Assembly (NCBI GenBank): GCA_004335835.1
Contig: RWJK01001846.1
Location: 31,256-95,255, forward strand
DNA from: Scenedesmus sp. ARA3
Taxonomy: Eukaryota > Chlorophyta > Chlorophyceae > Sphaeropleales > Scenedesmaceae
Reading direction: 5' to 3'
DNA: 64,000 nucleotides
The first letter of the stretch is position 1, and the number at the start of each line of letters is the position of its first letter. This document shows, piece by piece, positions 9,726 to 21,446 of this stretch. The position numbers and the translations under genes are program-made. The notes beneath the pieces were generated by a model, which searched no databases, was not told the DNA's origin, and worked only from the letters and a program-made list of their open reading frames with translations.

Positions 9726-12649
9726 TGGTCAACACGCTGATATGTATTGGTGATGACAAGCACGACACGCATGATGGGTGAGCAATCTGCTGCAGTGCTT
9801 TGGATGCACTGACTAGCGCTCCGCTGGCACGCTGAGGGCTCCAGGGGGCTGAGCAACTATGAACACAAATTACAAGTCAATATCAAGCACGACAGGCACA
9901 CGAGACAAGTGTGGCTCACTGGCGCTCGCGCGGCACGCTGAGCTCCTCAATGGGGCTGTGCACACACTTCAACACATCACAACGATGACAGGCATGGCAG
10001 GCACACAATGCCAACACCAGTGCGAAATCTGCACTCACTGGCGCTCCCCTGGCACGCTGAGGTCTTCAATGGGGCTGTGCGCAGATATGAATTATAAAGG
10101 CATTCACAAGCATGGCAGGCACACAATGCAACCAACAACCCGAAATCTGCACTCACTGGCGCTCCCCTGGCACGCTGAGGTCTTCAATGGGGCTGTGCAC
10201 AAACCTTAAACATCAAGGCGATGACAAGCATGACAGGCACACACTGCCAATACTAAAGCGTAATCTGCACTCACTGGCGCTCCCCTGGCACGCTGAGGTC
10301 TTCAACTGGGCTGTGCGACAACTTCAAAACATCAAGGCGATGGCAAGCATGACAGGCACACAATGCCAATATCAATGCGTAATATGCACTCACTGGCGCT
10401 CTCCTGGCACGCTGAGGTCTTCAATGGGGCTGTGCGCATCTATAGATATAAAGGCGATGAGAAGCATGGCAGGCATACAATGCAACCAACAACCCGAAAT
10501 CTGCACTCACTGGCGCTCCCCTGGCACGCTGAGGTCTTCAATCGGGCTGTGCACAAACTTCAAAACATCAAGGAGATGACAAGCATGACAGGCACACAGC
10601 GCCAATCTTAATGCGTAATATGCACTCACTGGCGCTCCCCTGGCACGCTGAGGTCTTCAATCGGGCTGTGCGCAAACTCCAGCGTCTCGCGCGCAGCATA
10701 CGCAATGTACGCCTCGTTGGCAGGCTTGTGCTGCGGATGCGTGGCAGCAGAGGGAAGGTGCACAGAGGGACGGCAGCAGGCATGGCGCTGATGCCAGTTA
10801 GGGGAGCGCTTGTCTTGCTGTTGCATGTTGGTGGCAGGCTAGCCGTGCATGTTGGTGGCAGGCTAGCCGTGCATGTTGGTGGCAGGCTAGCCGTGCAAGC
10901 CCGTGGAATATGTACCCCACAAGCAGCAGCAGAATTCTCCAGGGCACAACATGAACAGTACGACTAACCATACAAATGAAATCTTATATGGAAACAGGAA
11001 ACACGTTGTCTTCATGTTTGGACAAAAATATCACGCAGATGTCGCTTCCCCAGAGTGTTGCCTGCATCAAAGCAGCCCACCCCTGGCAGCAGGCACCTAT
11101 CCAGCTCTGAACTGCTATGCATTCTACTGTGATCGCTGTCAGTGTGATTGTTATTGAGGTCAACATATGCAGATCAATGCTCTCACCCTAGGCGGCAGGT
11201 AGCGGTCCAGCTCTGGTGTGCGCAGCCCATTCATGATGTCAGAGGGAGGGGGCCTGCGGGCACGGCAGCAGCAGCAGTACTGCACACCTAAACTACAACA
11301 CACACCGCACCGCCTCTCTTACATGCGCCCTGGTGCATGTTGTGTAGGAGGCCTGGTCATGCTGCATCTGTTGCGGTGTGCAGCTGCTCAATCAACCATG
11401 CGGCAGCACCTTTCAGCAGCAAGCAAACCTGCCGCTTGGTGCCGAGCACCTCATATCGTCACATAACAGTCACAATGTAACATTACATGGCGTGTCAACT
11501 CGGCTCACCCTGCCATGGAGTGCTTGATGAGCTCTGCTGCTGACTTGTAGGGCATGAAGCCGTTCACGCCACGCAGCGCCAGCTCAGCCTGCGCAGGCAC
11601 CTCCGCCTGCAGGGGAAACAAGTGACGCAGCAGCACTTGTTGGCAGACAGATTGCATTAGACAGCAGGCTGCGCAGGCCAACCACAGCAACCGTGCATGT
11701 GGCCAGTAGGTGGCCAATTCAGCACCAACTCCACACCAGCCCACGCAGCGCATGGAGGCGATGCTGCTGCTGCTGCTGAAATTGCGCCATGATACAAATG
11801 ACGACCCGTTGCCTCACCTGCAGCGACATGAAGGCCGTGATGCCCGCCTTGAGGATCTGCTCCAGCTTGCCCCCCCCCCCTCCTGGTAGCTCACCCCACA
11901 CAAGCTGCGCGCTAGATGTGGCCAGCTGGCAATGCCCCTTTTTTTCAACCTCTTTCGCACTCACCTGTGCAGCGGCATGCAACTGGTGCTGCCTGCATCT
12001 GCACCACACCACCCCAGTTGTACGCAATGTTTTGCCAGCTGGCACGCCCCCTAAATACTCTCTCTTGCTCACCTGCAGCGACATGAAGGTGGTGATGCCT
12101 GCCTTGAGGATCTGCTCAAGCTTGGCCTCCCCCTCCTGGTAGCTCTTGCACCTGCTGGGCTCCACATACGGGTAGCGCCCCACCAGCAGGCTGCCAGGCA
12201 CCAGCCAGTTGGCAAAGGCGGAGAAGGAGTGCGCCGACTCGTAGCTGTCTGCAGGGTTTGAATGGTTTGACCGAGTCAAAGTGACAGTTTCAGTGAGGCT
12301 GGGTGGGGTGAGGTGTGACAGTGGGCGGCAGGATGATTGAAGAGGAACAGCAGCACCAGAGCTGCTGCAGGCACACCACTAGATCGTGCAGCAGCTGTCG
12401 AGAGGGCGCGCAGGATGTCTAATGCTATACTGAGTCGTTCTGAAGCGCCAATGTAGGCGGCAGCGTACCGTCAAGCGGCAGCAGCGGAGCGAAAGCCTCT
12501 GAGGCAAGCACACTGCCCTGAGCCTGAGCCTGGCACGTTAGCCGACTCCTGTTGACCAAAGGCGCAGCGCGATGCACTGAACAGTATCTTAAAGCTGCAT
12601 TTCTGCTTCTGCATGGGGCAGCGATGCCGGACTGCTGTGCGAGTGCCAT
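8595..12649 (-). CDS. Cys-based (dual-specificity/tyrosine-like) protein phosphatase
   Basis: Exons 12469-12649, 12073-12248, 11509-11606, 11187-11253, 10630-10730, 9565-9690 and 8595-8760 join in phase to 304 aa. The first exon (about 60 aa, rich in Ala, Ser and Arg, few acidic residues) resembles a plastid transit peptide. The catalytic P-loop is HCWGGRGRVG, with the CX5R cysteine at about residue 230 and arginine at about 236. It is preceded by LEEIVADMQRRIEAGEVLYT. An N-terminal NWLVPGSLLVGRYPY and a C-terminal SADEALERVQRAFDTRKDNE helix are typical of PTP-like folds. The residue after the P-loop arginine is Val, where Ser/Thr is usual, so activity is uncertain; the substrate is unknown. 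Four of its six introns contain tandem copies of exon edges (separate entries), the densest such arrays in the window. Confidence 0.85.
8803..9227 (-). repeat. Four 116-bp copies of intron end plus exon 7 start
   Basis: The unit holds the last part of the intron, an acceptor CTGCAG, and about 74 nt of the final phosphatase exon (VSADEALERVQRAFDTRKDN). The unit landmark occurs at 8687 (the real exon) and at 8803, 8919, 9035 and 9151, a spacing of exactly 116 bp each time. Copies differ by only a few bases. None has a downstream donor. Reading through from an upstream acceptor shifts frame into the next copy, so only the last acceptor (8761) gives the full C terminus. Confidence 0.95.
9325..9502 (-). 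repeat. Two copies of the phosphatase exon 6 3' end
   Basis: Segments near 9454-9502 and 9325-9365 repeat the end of exon 6 (GACFLAATY plus donor; real copy 9556-9605). The nearer copy keeps a GTGAGT donor-like site; the farther one has lost it. They are separated by CAG-rich tracts. Confidence 0.8.
9814..10682 (-). repeat. Array of about 118-bp copies of exon 5 3' end plus donor
   Basis: The 3' end of phosphatase exon 5 (encoding HSPIEDLSVPGERQ) with its GTGAGTGC donor recurs with landmarks at 10031, 10149, 10267, 10386, 10503 and 10622, the last being the real exon. Spacing is 117-119 bp. A more diverged copy lies near 9914 and a fragment near 9814. On the plus strand each unit also contains intron sequence with words such as GCATGACAGGCACACA. 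Several copies keep both the reading frame and the donor. Confidence 0.95.
10823..10897. repeat. Three 24-bp tandem repeats in a phosphatase intron
   Basis: A unit reading CATGTTGGTGGCAGGCTAGC plus CGTG is repeated three times without change. It lies in the intron upstream of exon 5. Confidence 0.9.
11815..11875 (-). repeat. Copy of the phosphatase exon 2 3' end
   Basis: The minus strand encodes KLEQILKAGITAFMSLQ followed by GTGAGG. It matches the end of exon 2 (real copy from 12073) with one amino-acid change. It lies inside the following intron, about 255 bp away. Confidence 0.88.
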
Positions 12650-14200
12650 CTCTCCAGCTACTGTGGTGGGTGAATGCTTCTAGAGGTTGCCACTTCAACG
12701 CGTACTGTGATGTGAGTGTATTTTTCAGGTATCGAGTGCTTTTGTTTGTATAGATCAATTGTTTTGGTATGTGCTGCTGCTGATCACGGGAGCCCTGCGT
12801 ACCAGCAACAGTGTCGCGTGTGAAAGATCGCAGTAGTAAGCTTGGATTAAACGAAGTAATGCTGGTTCGACACCATGAGGACTGTCTCGACACCCAGTGT
12901 CGTTGCTGTTCTTGTCAGTACACGTCTGACCCGACCGATCCGCGAATTAACTCTCGTGGGCCAACCAAAGTCCTCCACCCGGCTCAGCAGTTGCTTGTAC
13001 AAAGCATCCACCCATCCCCAGTGCCGGAGAGCATTGCCATCAAGAGACAGTCAACTCCTGCAGGACTGATGGCCTTACAAGGTATGCACAGGATGCCTGC
13101 AGCACACCCACCCACCGTGACACTCAAGAGAGCAATTCGCAAAGTCAAGGGAAAGAGGGACAAGACACGTTCAGGGGCAAAGGGCACATTGCGGCATTAA
13201 CACTGGCCCACTACTGGCCCATTAGTGGGCGTGCGTCAAGTTCCAGCTTGGCAGGCGCCAAGGGACGCCTCAGCTGCATATGAAGTGCTGCAATAGCTTG
13301 TGCACACACATGTGCGTACCCAAACACGCACCACAGACACCATGTGTCACACCACATGACAAGAGACACCTCCGACAACAGCTACAGCAGCATCATTGCA
13401 GCCCATCAGCAAGCAAAACAGCCCGCTAAAGCACCGCAGGAACCTACATAATGGTGTCAATACTGCAGCCCTGCGCACTGCAGCTGCTGCCCTCCTGCAG
13501 CCACCACAGCAAAGGTACACCATCACGTAAGCCAGCTGCTGCAACATGCCTGCTCCTGGCTGCCGGCTGGCAGTGCTGCAAGCTGCCAAGCGGCGCACAG
13601 CATCACCAGCTGACGCCTGGGATGGTCAGCGGGCTGCAGCTGCTGGCCCCCACCAGCTGCCAGCCATGCCGCACAACACACCAGCTCCTGCTGCTGCTGC
13701 ATGCTCTGCTGTGGCGCCTCCCTCCCAGGAAGCCAGCTGCCCACCTGCACACTGTTGCTGCTGCTGCTGCTGCTGGAGATGACCACACCAACGAAGTCGC
13801 TGACAAGATGTCACTACCAGGGCTACCAATGGCTACAAGTGCACCGAAGACCGTCAGTGCCGTTGCCCCCCTAGGGCATCGTGGCTCTGGGGGACGGCGC
13901 TGACCAGGTTGTATTGTGAATGCAGGTAATACACACAGGTCATAAGAGGAGCAGCAGGAACAGCGCATCTGCACAACTGCGGTTCCAGCAGCCATGGTGG
14001 CCTCTAGGGGGGACCACTTGAATGCCATGTGAGTACGCACTATGTTGCATTATGCTCTGCAAACTGTGCTTACATGCCTATGCAAGCTTTTTACTGCTGC
14101 AGGCTCCACCCCCTTTGCACTGCTGCACACTGCTTCGGCAGCTAAACCACGCACTGCACTCCTGCAACCTGCTGCTACGCAGCGGCAGCTGCTGCCGCGG
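12650..14200. other. Gap between phosphatase and proteasome genes
   Basis: This holds the phosphatase promoter side and the proteasome 3' flank. Minus-strand TGTAA motifs occur near 14069 and 13075 and could end the proteasome transcript. A plus-strand frame at 12811-13200 and another at 12875-13069 are open, but show no recognisable domain, intron structure or conserved feature. CTG-rich tracts dominate 13520-13790. No gene is called. Confidence 0.4.
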
Positions 14201-14215
14201 GCGTGCTGCTGCTGC

Positions 14216-14470
14216 CCCGCCACGCGCCCACCGCCCACTGCTTCAGCTGTGCTGCTTCTGCTGCTGCCTGCTGCTGCATGCTGATCACCACGCGCCCACC
14301 GCCCACTTGGTGGGCTGCGCTGCTGCCTTTGTTGCTGCCCCTGCTGCCCATCACGCATCACCACGCGCCCACCGCCCACTTGGTGGGCTGTTCTGCTGCG
14401 CTGCTGCCTCTGCTGCCATCTGCTGCTGCCTAGCCGATCACCAAGGGCCCACCGCCCACTGGTTGGGCTG
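14216..14470 (-). repeat. Four post-stop copies of the proteasome last-exon end
   Basis: The 3' end of the last exon (PTKWAVGAW plus stop, real copy 14527-14565) recurs downstream with landmarks at 14446, 14366, 14293 and 14225, spacings 68-89 bp. Each includes the GCGCCCACCGCCCAC block, some with the stop codon. They are interleaved with CTG-rich spacers and probably sit in the 3' UTR. Confidence 0.88.
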
Positions 14471-14526
14471 CCTCCGCTGCCTCTGCTGGTGTCTGCTGCT
14501 GCCGCTGCTGCCCCATAAATCACGCA

Positions 14527-15698
14527 TCACCACGCGCCCACCGCCCACTTGGTGGGCTGGCTGAACATCTTGAATTCCCACTGCACGTCCAGCGCGTACG
14601 GCTCGCTGATGCTCACGCCCTCCTTGGTCACCTTGGCCAGCTGGAACTTGTTCATGCTCTGCTTGTCCCTGCGCAGCGCATGGCAATGCATCATACACAT
14701 TGTTGATCATGGTCAGGTGCATTAGTTGCTGATCAGTTTGCTACCCCGCTCACAAGCAGAATGCACTCTTACTGTGAACAGATGCAAAAAAAGTGCCTGC
14801 ACAACTGGGAGCAGCAGATGGGGCAGCAGGTGGCAGGCAGGGCAGCGTGAGGGGCACGAATCGCTCAGCACACAAGCTTGCTGATAGCATGTATGGTAAC
14901 ATGTAGTGGGGTGTTTGCAGTACACCTTGACTTGAGCCTGTGTGTGGGCTTGGCCAGCCTGCTAAGCCACACCTGTAGTAGCACACGCGCAGCGCGTCGT
15001 GCATCAGCGCCACTGCCGCCTCCTCGCTCATGTCGTCAGCCTGCGCCTCCCTGAACAACAGCAACACCCAGCCACACCTCCAGCAACACACACACCCTCA
15101 AACGCCATCACACACGCAGCACACTGTCACTGCAGCAGCGCAGCTGCAGTCTTGCACGCGCAGCGTACGCATCGCAGCCGCAGCAGTAACACTGTAACAT
15201 CAGCTTCAATAGCAGTTGCCGCAACTGTGGTAGCACACGCGCAGCGCCTCGTGCATCAGTGCCACTGCCGCCTCCTCGCTCATGTCGTCTGCCTGAAGCC
15301 TCCCTCAACAGCAGCAACACCCAGCCACATCTCCAGCAGCCAACACACCCTCAAACGCCATCACATACGCAGCACACTGTCACTGCAGCAGCGCAGCTGC
15401 AACACCACACGCGCAGCGTATGCATTGCGGCCGCAGCAGCACTACTGTAACAGCAACATCGACTTCTAAAGGCCCTTTCCGCACCTGTAGTAGCACACTC
15501 GCAGCGCCTCGTGCATCAACGCCACTGCTGCCTCCTCGCTCATGTCGTCCGCCTGCGCCTCCCTGAACAGCGGGCGCGCCAGGTGGCTGGCAAAGCCTGT
15601 GGTGACGTGGCTGTCGCTGTAGTGCGTGCCAATCATGCCCACCATGCCCAGGAAGGTCACGTCGGAAGTGGACACGTCCTGCAGCAGCAGCAGCAGCA

Positions 15699-15736
<38 letters not shown>

Positions 15737-17536
15737 CAGCAGCAGCATCGTGAAAATATGCATATAGTCTGACAGCAGGGGGTGGGCAGTGTGTGCCGAT
15801 CATGCCCACCATGCCCAGGAAGGTCACGTCAGAGGTGGACACGTCCTGCGGCGGGAGAAGAAGCAGCAAGATGAGGCACATTGCTTTGCGAAGAGTGTAG
15901 GCAACTCAAAAAGAATCGTCCAATGCTGCTGCTGCTGCTGTCCAGGTGCCTAACACTTAGACTCAACAGGCACAACGCAGTGCCCATCCTTCTGCTACAT
16001 TGAGGCATCAATGCTGTGTTGCAGACCTGCAAAACCTGCAAGACCTGCAAGCCATGCTGCGACAACTGCGCCAACAGCAGCGCCTCACCTCTGCCAATGC
16101 GCCTGCGTGTGGCGGCTCAATGCCTGCCACAATGAGGGAGTTCCACAGCGGGTCCATCTTGTTGCGCCGGTTGTACATCACGCGGCACAGGTACGCGTAC
16201 ACCTCCTGCGGGCCCAGGCTGATGCCATCGTCCGCCCTGGAAGAGTACACAGCAGCAGCAGCAGCAGAGGTGAATACAACTGCGTGCGTTGTACTATGCA
16301 GCTACATGTGCGCGTACACCTCCCGCGGGCCCAGGCTGATGCCGTCATCCACCCTACTTCCCGGCAGCAGCAGCAGAAGCAGAGGTGAAACAGCTGCAAG
16401 CGTTGAACCATGCAGCTACAGGCGTGTGTACACCTCCCGTGGCCCCAGGCTGATGCCGTCATCCGCCCTGTGCCCCAGCAGCAGCAGCAGCAGCAGCAGC
16501 AGCACCGGCAGAGGTGAACACAGCTGGGTGCGTTAAGCCATGCATCAACAGGTGTGCGTACGCCTCTTGAGGGCCCAGGCTGATGCCGTCATCCGCCCTA
16601 TGTCCCACCAAGGGAATGCGTAACAGCAGCAGCAGAGGTGGAAACAGCTGCACGCTTTGAGCCATGCAGCTACAGGCGCACATAAACCCCCTGCAGGCCC
16701 AGGCTGTTGCCGCGAGTTCTTTTGCGCACGCAGCAGCATCGGCGCAGATGCTGGCTTGATTGTGTGTTACGATGTGTGCGCACTTGATGCAAGGCAGCAC
16801 CACTGCAGCTTTCCTGCTGCATTGCTGTAACAAGCTGCAGGCACTGCTGCATGCTGCTGGCCAGTGCACAGCCGCCTGTTTTGCTTCACATCAGCTGCTG
16901 CAGGATGCACGGCACGCTCTTGTGTTGTGCGCATGTGCTGTCTGCATGCGCTCAACGCTGTTTCCAAACTGGTTGCGCCCTGCACCGGATCAGCTGCCAA
17001 AACCCAGGCGAAGTACACGCAATCCCAGGCTGTCATACGTCCTTGAAAGGCGCAATTAATAGCAACTCTTCGGCACATACATACTAGTTGTACTGGTTGT
17101 GCTGGCAGCTGCTGCAGCAGCCCCACCTGAAGTCATCTGTGGTCAGCTCATCCAGCAGCTTGATGATGTGCTGGAAGTCACTCAGCTCGCCAGATGCTGC
17201 GATGATGACGTGGTCGTTGACTTTTTTAATTCGCTCCACGCTCTTGTAGCGTTTTGTGGAGCCATATGCACCCAGCGTGTCGCATGCAACCAGCACCCCA
17301 TCCTTGTACTTGATGCCCAGCACTGATGTGCCTGTCACGTAGGGGTACTGCGTGTGCTGACGCGCTGGATCGGCTATGCAGTGCGGGTCTACCATGAAGG
17401 AGTCCGCGCCCGAGAGAGGCTGCTGCGCGCTGGCCTTAGGGGGGGCTGCCTGCACTGCTGATGTTGCAACTGCCAGCTCTGGGCCAGCCACGCCCGGCCC
17501 GAGGGCCTTGGAGTGGCTTGTTGGCCGTGGCAACAT
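14527..17536 (-). CDS. PBG1: 20S proteasome subunit beta type-4 (beta-7 position)
   Basis: A structural, non-catalytic beta subunit of the 20S core particle (PSMB4/PBG1 family), acting in cytosol and nucleus. Exons 17127-17536, 16089-16236, 15485-15678 and 14527-14668 join in phase to 297 aa. Diagnostic stretches are YPYVTGTSVLGIKYKDGVL, LGAYGSTKRYKSVERIKKV, SGELSDFQHI, RVMYNRRNKMDPLWNSLIV and SDSHVTTGFASHLARPLF, with a C-terminal YALDVQWEFKMF. The region before YPYVTG is about 66 residues, longer than usual, perhaps a propeptide; a downstream Met (MVDPHC) is an alternative start. All three downstream exons have partial tandem copies in the adjoining introns or 3' flank. Gene expression must cope with many decoy splice sites. 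The upstream gene on the other strand starts 561 bp away. Confidence 0.93.
14975..15305 (-). repeat. Two copies of the proteasome exon 3 3' half
   Basis: Blocks encoding REAQADDMSEEAAVALMH and ALRVCYYR with the donor occur at about 14975-15056 and 15233-15305, in the intron after the real exon end (15485-15570). Spacing is 252 and 260 bp. Intron sequence between copies is also repeated (CACACCCTCAAACGCCATCA words). Confidence 0.9.
15680..15750. repeat. (CAG)n run before the proteasome exon 3 acceptor
   Basis: An interrupted CAG run as printed, which is CTG on the sense strand. It lies immediately upstream of the acceptor used by exon 3. Confidence 0.9.
15787..15848 (-). repeat. Copy of the proteasome exon 3 5' end with acceptor
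   Basis: The minus strand repeats DVSTSDVTFLGMVGMIGTH (real copy 15617-15678) and also carries an AG acceptor, here after CCGCCGCAG. The reading frame diverges right after the repeated part, so use of this acceptor would give a frameshifted product. Confidence 0.88.
16306..16740 (-). repeat. Four copies of the proteasome exon 2 5' part
   Basis: The exon 2 start (DDGISLGPQEVYAYL, real landmark 16213) recurs with landmarks 16330, 16444, 16574 and 16698, spacings 114-130 bp. The copies lie in intron 1 and carry acceptor-side sequence. Divergence rises with distance from the real exon; the last has lost the DDG part. CAG runs (CTG on the sense strand) separate them. Confidence 0.92.
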
Positions 17537-18097
17537 ATCTGTGTTGTGTTCGTGTTGCGATCAGGCGGCTCAGCACTGTGCACGAGCGACAGAAGTACTG
17601 TTGGTTCGCGTGAAGCAGGTGCAGCACTCAAGAAAGAGCGATCAACCACCCAAGTATTGCACAGATTGTTAAAACAGCTACTTAATGCTGTTGAAGCACG
17701 AGAACGTGAAGAACTAGGCATGTGGTGAAGTGGCATAACGAGGCCCTAGCAGGTTTTGAGGAAGGGAGTCCCGATGAGCTGTGAGCTGAATTCTCCCAAA
17801 TTTCATTGTCGTGTTGGTTGCATTGTATTTACGCAGAGCTTCGGGACTTTCTGCAGCACAAACAGCCACGCCACTTCACGAGTGTACTCGCTACGGCCTG
17901 CCTCTGCTCGTCCTTAGGCTTAAGGAGCTGCTTCCTTTGAACTGTTATCGCTTCTATTGGTATTTTCGTCCTCACGGTAGCTGCCTGAACTGGGCTCGTG
18001 TCTTTCCCGCCATCAAGTCTCGGAGCAGGCAGCTGCACAGCGGCAACGAGCAACACTCAGCCTGTTTCAGCACCCGATCTCTGTTTTAGACCTTACG
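17537..18097. promoter_or_regulatory. Divergent promoter region, proteasome and NDK-like genes
   Basis: 561 bp separate the start codons of the minus-strand proteasome gene and the plus-strand NDK-like gene. No gene or clear TATA box is seen. A shared bidirectional promoter is inferred from geometry only. Confidence 0.5.
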
Positions 18098-18748
18098 ATG
18101 CAACTACCCACCATTTCCCTGGTCAGCAGCAGCGACACTGAGGACGACGAAGCAGAAGTGGAGGTGTTTCTGCCAAGCAAGCAACTTGGCAGCACTGCTT
18201 TGGACCTGGACGCCCTGATCGCCGCTGCTGAAGGTACAATAAATTTCAGCATGTTATGTCAGCGTGTCTTTGCAGGATAGCTCTGTGCAGCCAACTCATG
18301 CTCAGCCTGCAATGGCAGCACAACACCATGACTCAGGCTGAGAGTGTGCATGTCATGCTCGCAACATGGTGCCAGGGTGGTCGCAGATGATGGGCAATGG
18401 TTCATAACACGCGGCCTTGGATACTGTGGAACGCCTGCAACACCTTGCATGTTTGTTCTGTAGCACAGCAGCACATTCTGTGAGGGTGGTAGGTGTCCGC
18501 CCAAGCCATGGCAGGGGGCCTCCTGTGCTGGAGATGCGGCTTTTCAATATGTGTGCGTGCATGCCCTTGAGTGCTTTAAACGGCACGGCTCACCTGCAGA
18601 TGGATGGCGGCTAATTATGTTGTTGCCGCTGCACATATCTACAGGCACTGCAACACCAGCAGCACCAGTGAAGCACACCATCACCAGCAGGCACACCCAC
18701 ACCACAACAGACACTGGCTTCGCCACTACAGACCAGCATGACTGGCCA

Positions 18749-18794
<46 letters not shown>

Positions 18795-19998
18795 CTAGCA
18801 TGGGCACCACCACAGAGGGTTTGGATGTGGCGCAGCTTGAAGGCGGTAGAGGTAGTGGTGCTGCTGCTGCTGCTGCACAGCGTGCAAGCAGCAGGGAACA
18901 CGCCAGGCTTGTGTTCACACGGCAGGAGGAGGGGCTTGTCATAGCTGCCGCAAAAACAGCAGCGCTGCCTCCGTCCGTTGCTTACAGTGCACCCGTCGAC
19001 TTCACGGCCAGCACCAGCAGCTGCAGCAGCAGTCAGGGGCAGGATGAGCAGCAAACACACCAGCAATCACACGCCAAGCATGAGCAGGACAGGCAAGACC
19101 ACCACCACCAGCAGCAGCAGCAGCAGCAGGTTATGAGGCACAGCACCACAGACAACACTGCAGCAGACAGCAGCCCCAGCAGTGCCCTGGAGGGAGCTCT
19201 GGACAGCGACTCCTGTGATGCTGCTGCTGCCGCGCAGCTGCTGCTGTCCGCTACTGCTGTGCTGGCTGATGAGTTGGACCTAGATGGCCTGCTGCTGCGG
19301 CTGACAGCTGAACGGCACGACGCAGCAGCTGCTGCTGATGGTGGCGCAGAAGGCAGCAGCATCAGCCGCAGCGCATCAGCTGCTGTTGATGCAGTGGCTG
19401 CTGCTGCTGCTGCTGCTGCTGCTTCCGCCGGAGGGGTGGATGAGGCTGCTGTTGCTGCACCACACAGCTCCTACCTGCCACGATGGGCAAGGCAGCAGCA
19501 GCAGCAGGCAGCATCTTTGCGCAGCAGCAACGCGAGCAGCACAGGTGCAGCAGCAGCAGCAGCAGGCAGCCGTGAGGCAGGCAGGCTGTGGGTGCCGCCA
19601 CCACTGCCCACAGCCACGCTCGACCTCAGGCCTGCTGCCACTGCTGCTGCTGCTGCTGCTGTACGACCAGCAGCGAGTACTGCTGCTTGCCAGGCTGCAG
19701 GCGCTGGTGAGACCAGAGACGCAGCAGCAGCAGCTACGGCTGATGGCGGCACGGTTCCAGTGCAGCAGTCCAAGGCACATAAGGCATTTGCTGGGATGCT
19801 GGGTTCAGCAGCAGCGGCAGCAGCAGTACGACCAACCGCACATGCAGCTAAGGATGGCAGCGGCAGCATCATGGCTTGGAGAGGCTGGCAGCACGACAAC
19901 AGCAGCAGCAGCAGTAGCAGTGACGATGGTGACAGTGATGACAGCGAAGAGGATTGGAAGGCTTTCAGGCAGCAGGCGCGCACAAACAGGGCACATGC

Positions 19999-20088
<90 letters not shown>

Positions 20089-21406
20089 AGATGACCAGCA
20101 GCAGGGACAGCAACTGCAAACGAAGGTGATAGCAGAGGATGCAGCAGAGGATGAGGAGGATGCTGGCAGCAGCAGCCAGGTGGAAAGCACTTGCCAGGGT
20201 GCTGCATCAACAGTGGCCGCTAACAGTGCTGCTGCTGGTGGTGCTGCTGGCACTAGCAGCTTCTGCGCTGAGGTTGAGGCTGCTGCAGCGGGGTTTGATG
20301 CCGCTGCTGCGTCCCAAGGAGATGACGTACCTGCATCCAGTGCTGCTGCAGCTGCTACTGCTGATGCAGAGCACAGTGTGAGCATTGCTGCTGTGCACAG
20401 CAGGCTGCAGGCACTGCTAGCCCCAGCAGCAGCAGCAGCAGCAGTAGCAGCAGCGCCTGCTGCAGCAGCAGACTTGATTGCAACAGAGCATGCAAGCAGT
20501 AAGGATGATGCCACTGCTAGTGTTGACAGCAGCGATGATAATGACACTGCTGCGGATGACAGCAGTGCGGATGACAGCAGCATGCCGGCCGTACAGTCAG
20601 CTGTGCAGCGAGGCCCACTTGTGAGTGCTCACAGTCCTGCGAGCTGTTCTGCTGCAGAAGCAGCAGGTGCTGATACTGCTGCAGCGACTGCTGAAGCTGA
20701 CGCTGCTGCAGAAGCTCTCACAGCAAGCACATCAGTGGAGGAGCTAGCAGTGACAGTGCAGGGCAGCAGCAGTGGGCAGCAGCAGCAGCAGCAGCAGGGT
20801 GATGAGGCGCTGACTCATCAGGATGCTCAGCACATCACAGTAGTGGAGACGGAGCAGCAGCAGGAGCAGCAGCAGCAGCCGCAACTTTCAACCACAAATC
20901 CAGCAGCGTCTGAAGAGCTGCAGCATGCTGCTGGCACCACCAGCACCACAGCCCCCGGGAGCAGCAGCAGCAGGGGCAGCAGCAACTTGGTGCTCAGCCC
21001 CTTTATGCCCTCAAATCAACAGCAGCAGCAGCACTTGAGCACGCTGTGCATCAGGCCTGCTGCTGGCCAAGGCTGCTTCACCACCCTAGCTGCTGCTGAT
21101 CTAGTGCAGCGAGTGCTGACGCTGCAGCAGCAGCTGGGTCTGGTAGTGCTTGGGCTGCAGTATCTGCAGCATGCACAGCCCCAAAGCAGCAGCAGCAGCA
21201 GCACGTCACAGTTGCAGCTGACTATCTTCTGGCCCACAGAGCCTGGTGTGAGTGAGGTGTGGCTGCCACGGCAGCAGCAGCAGCAGCTGCTGGAGGCAGC
21301 ACTGCAGGCGTACGACCTGCCTGCGTGCAGCATTGATGTGGGCACCATCAGCAGCAGTGGCACCGCAACAATAGACAGCCTGGTGCCTTCTGCTCTGCCT
21401 GCAGCA

Positions 21407-21446
<40 letters not shown>

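Noticed and set aside
9814..10690. Regularly spaced 117-119 bp repeats resembling a CRISPR array
   Set aside because: Units are far too long, carry exon coding sequence with splice donors, lie in an intron of a eukaryotic gene, and have no cas genes near.
12811..13200. Plus-strand 129-codon frame between two genes
   Set aside because: No domain, no conserved feature, and a second overlapping frame (12875-13069) is equally open.
19338..20583. Long plus- and minus-strand frames overlapping the NDK-like gene
   Set aside because: They arise from reading CAG/CTG runs in other frames as poly-Ser, Leu, Cys or Ala; no domain appears in them.
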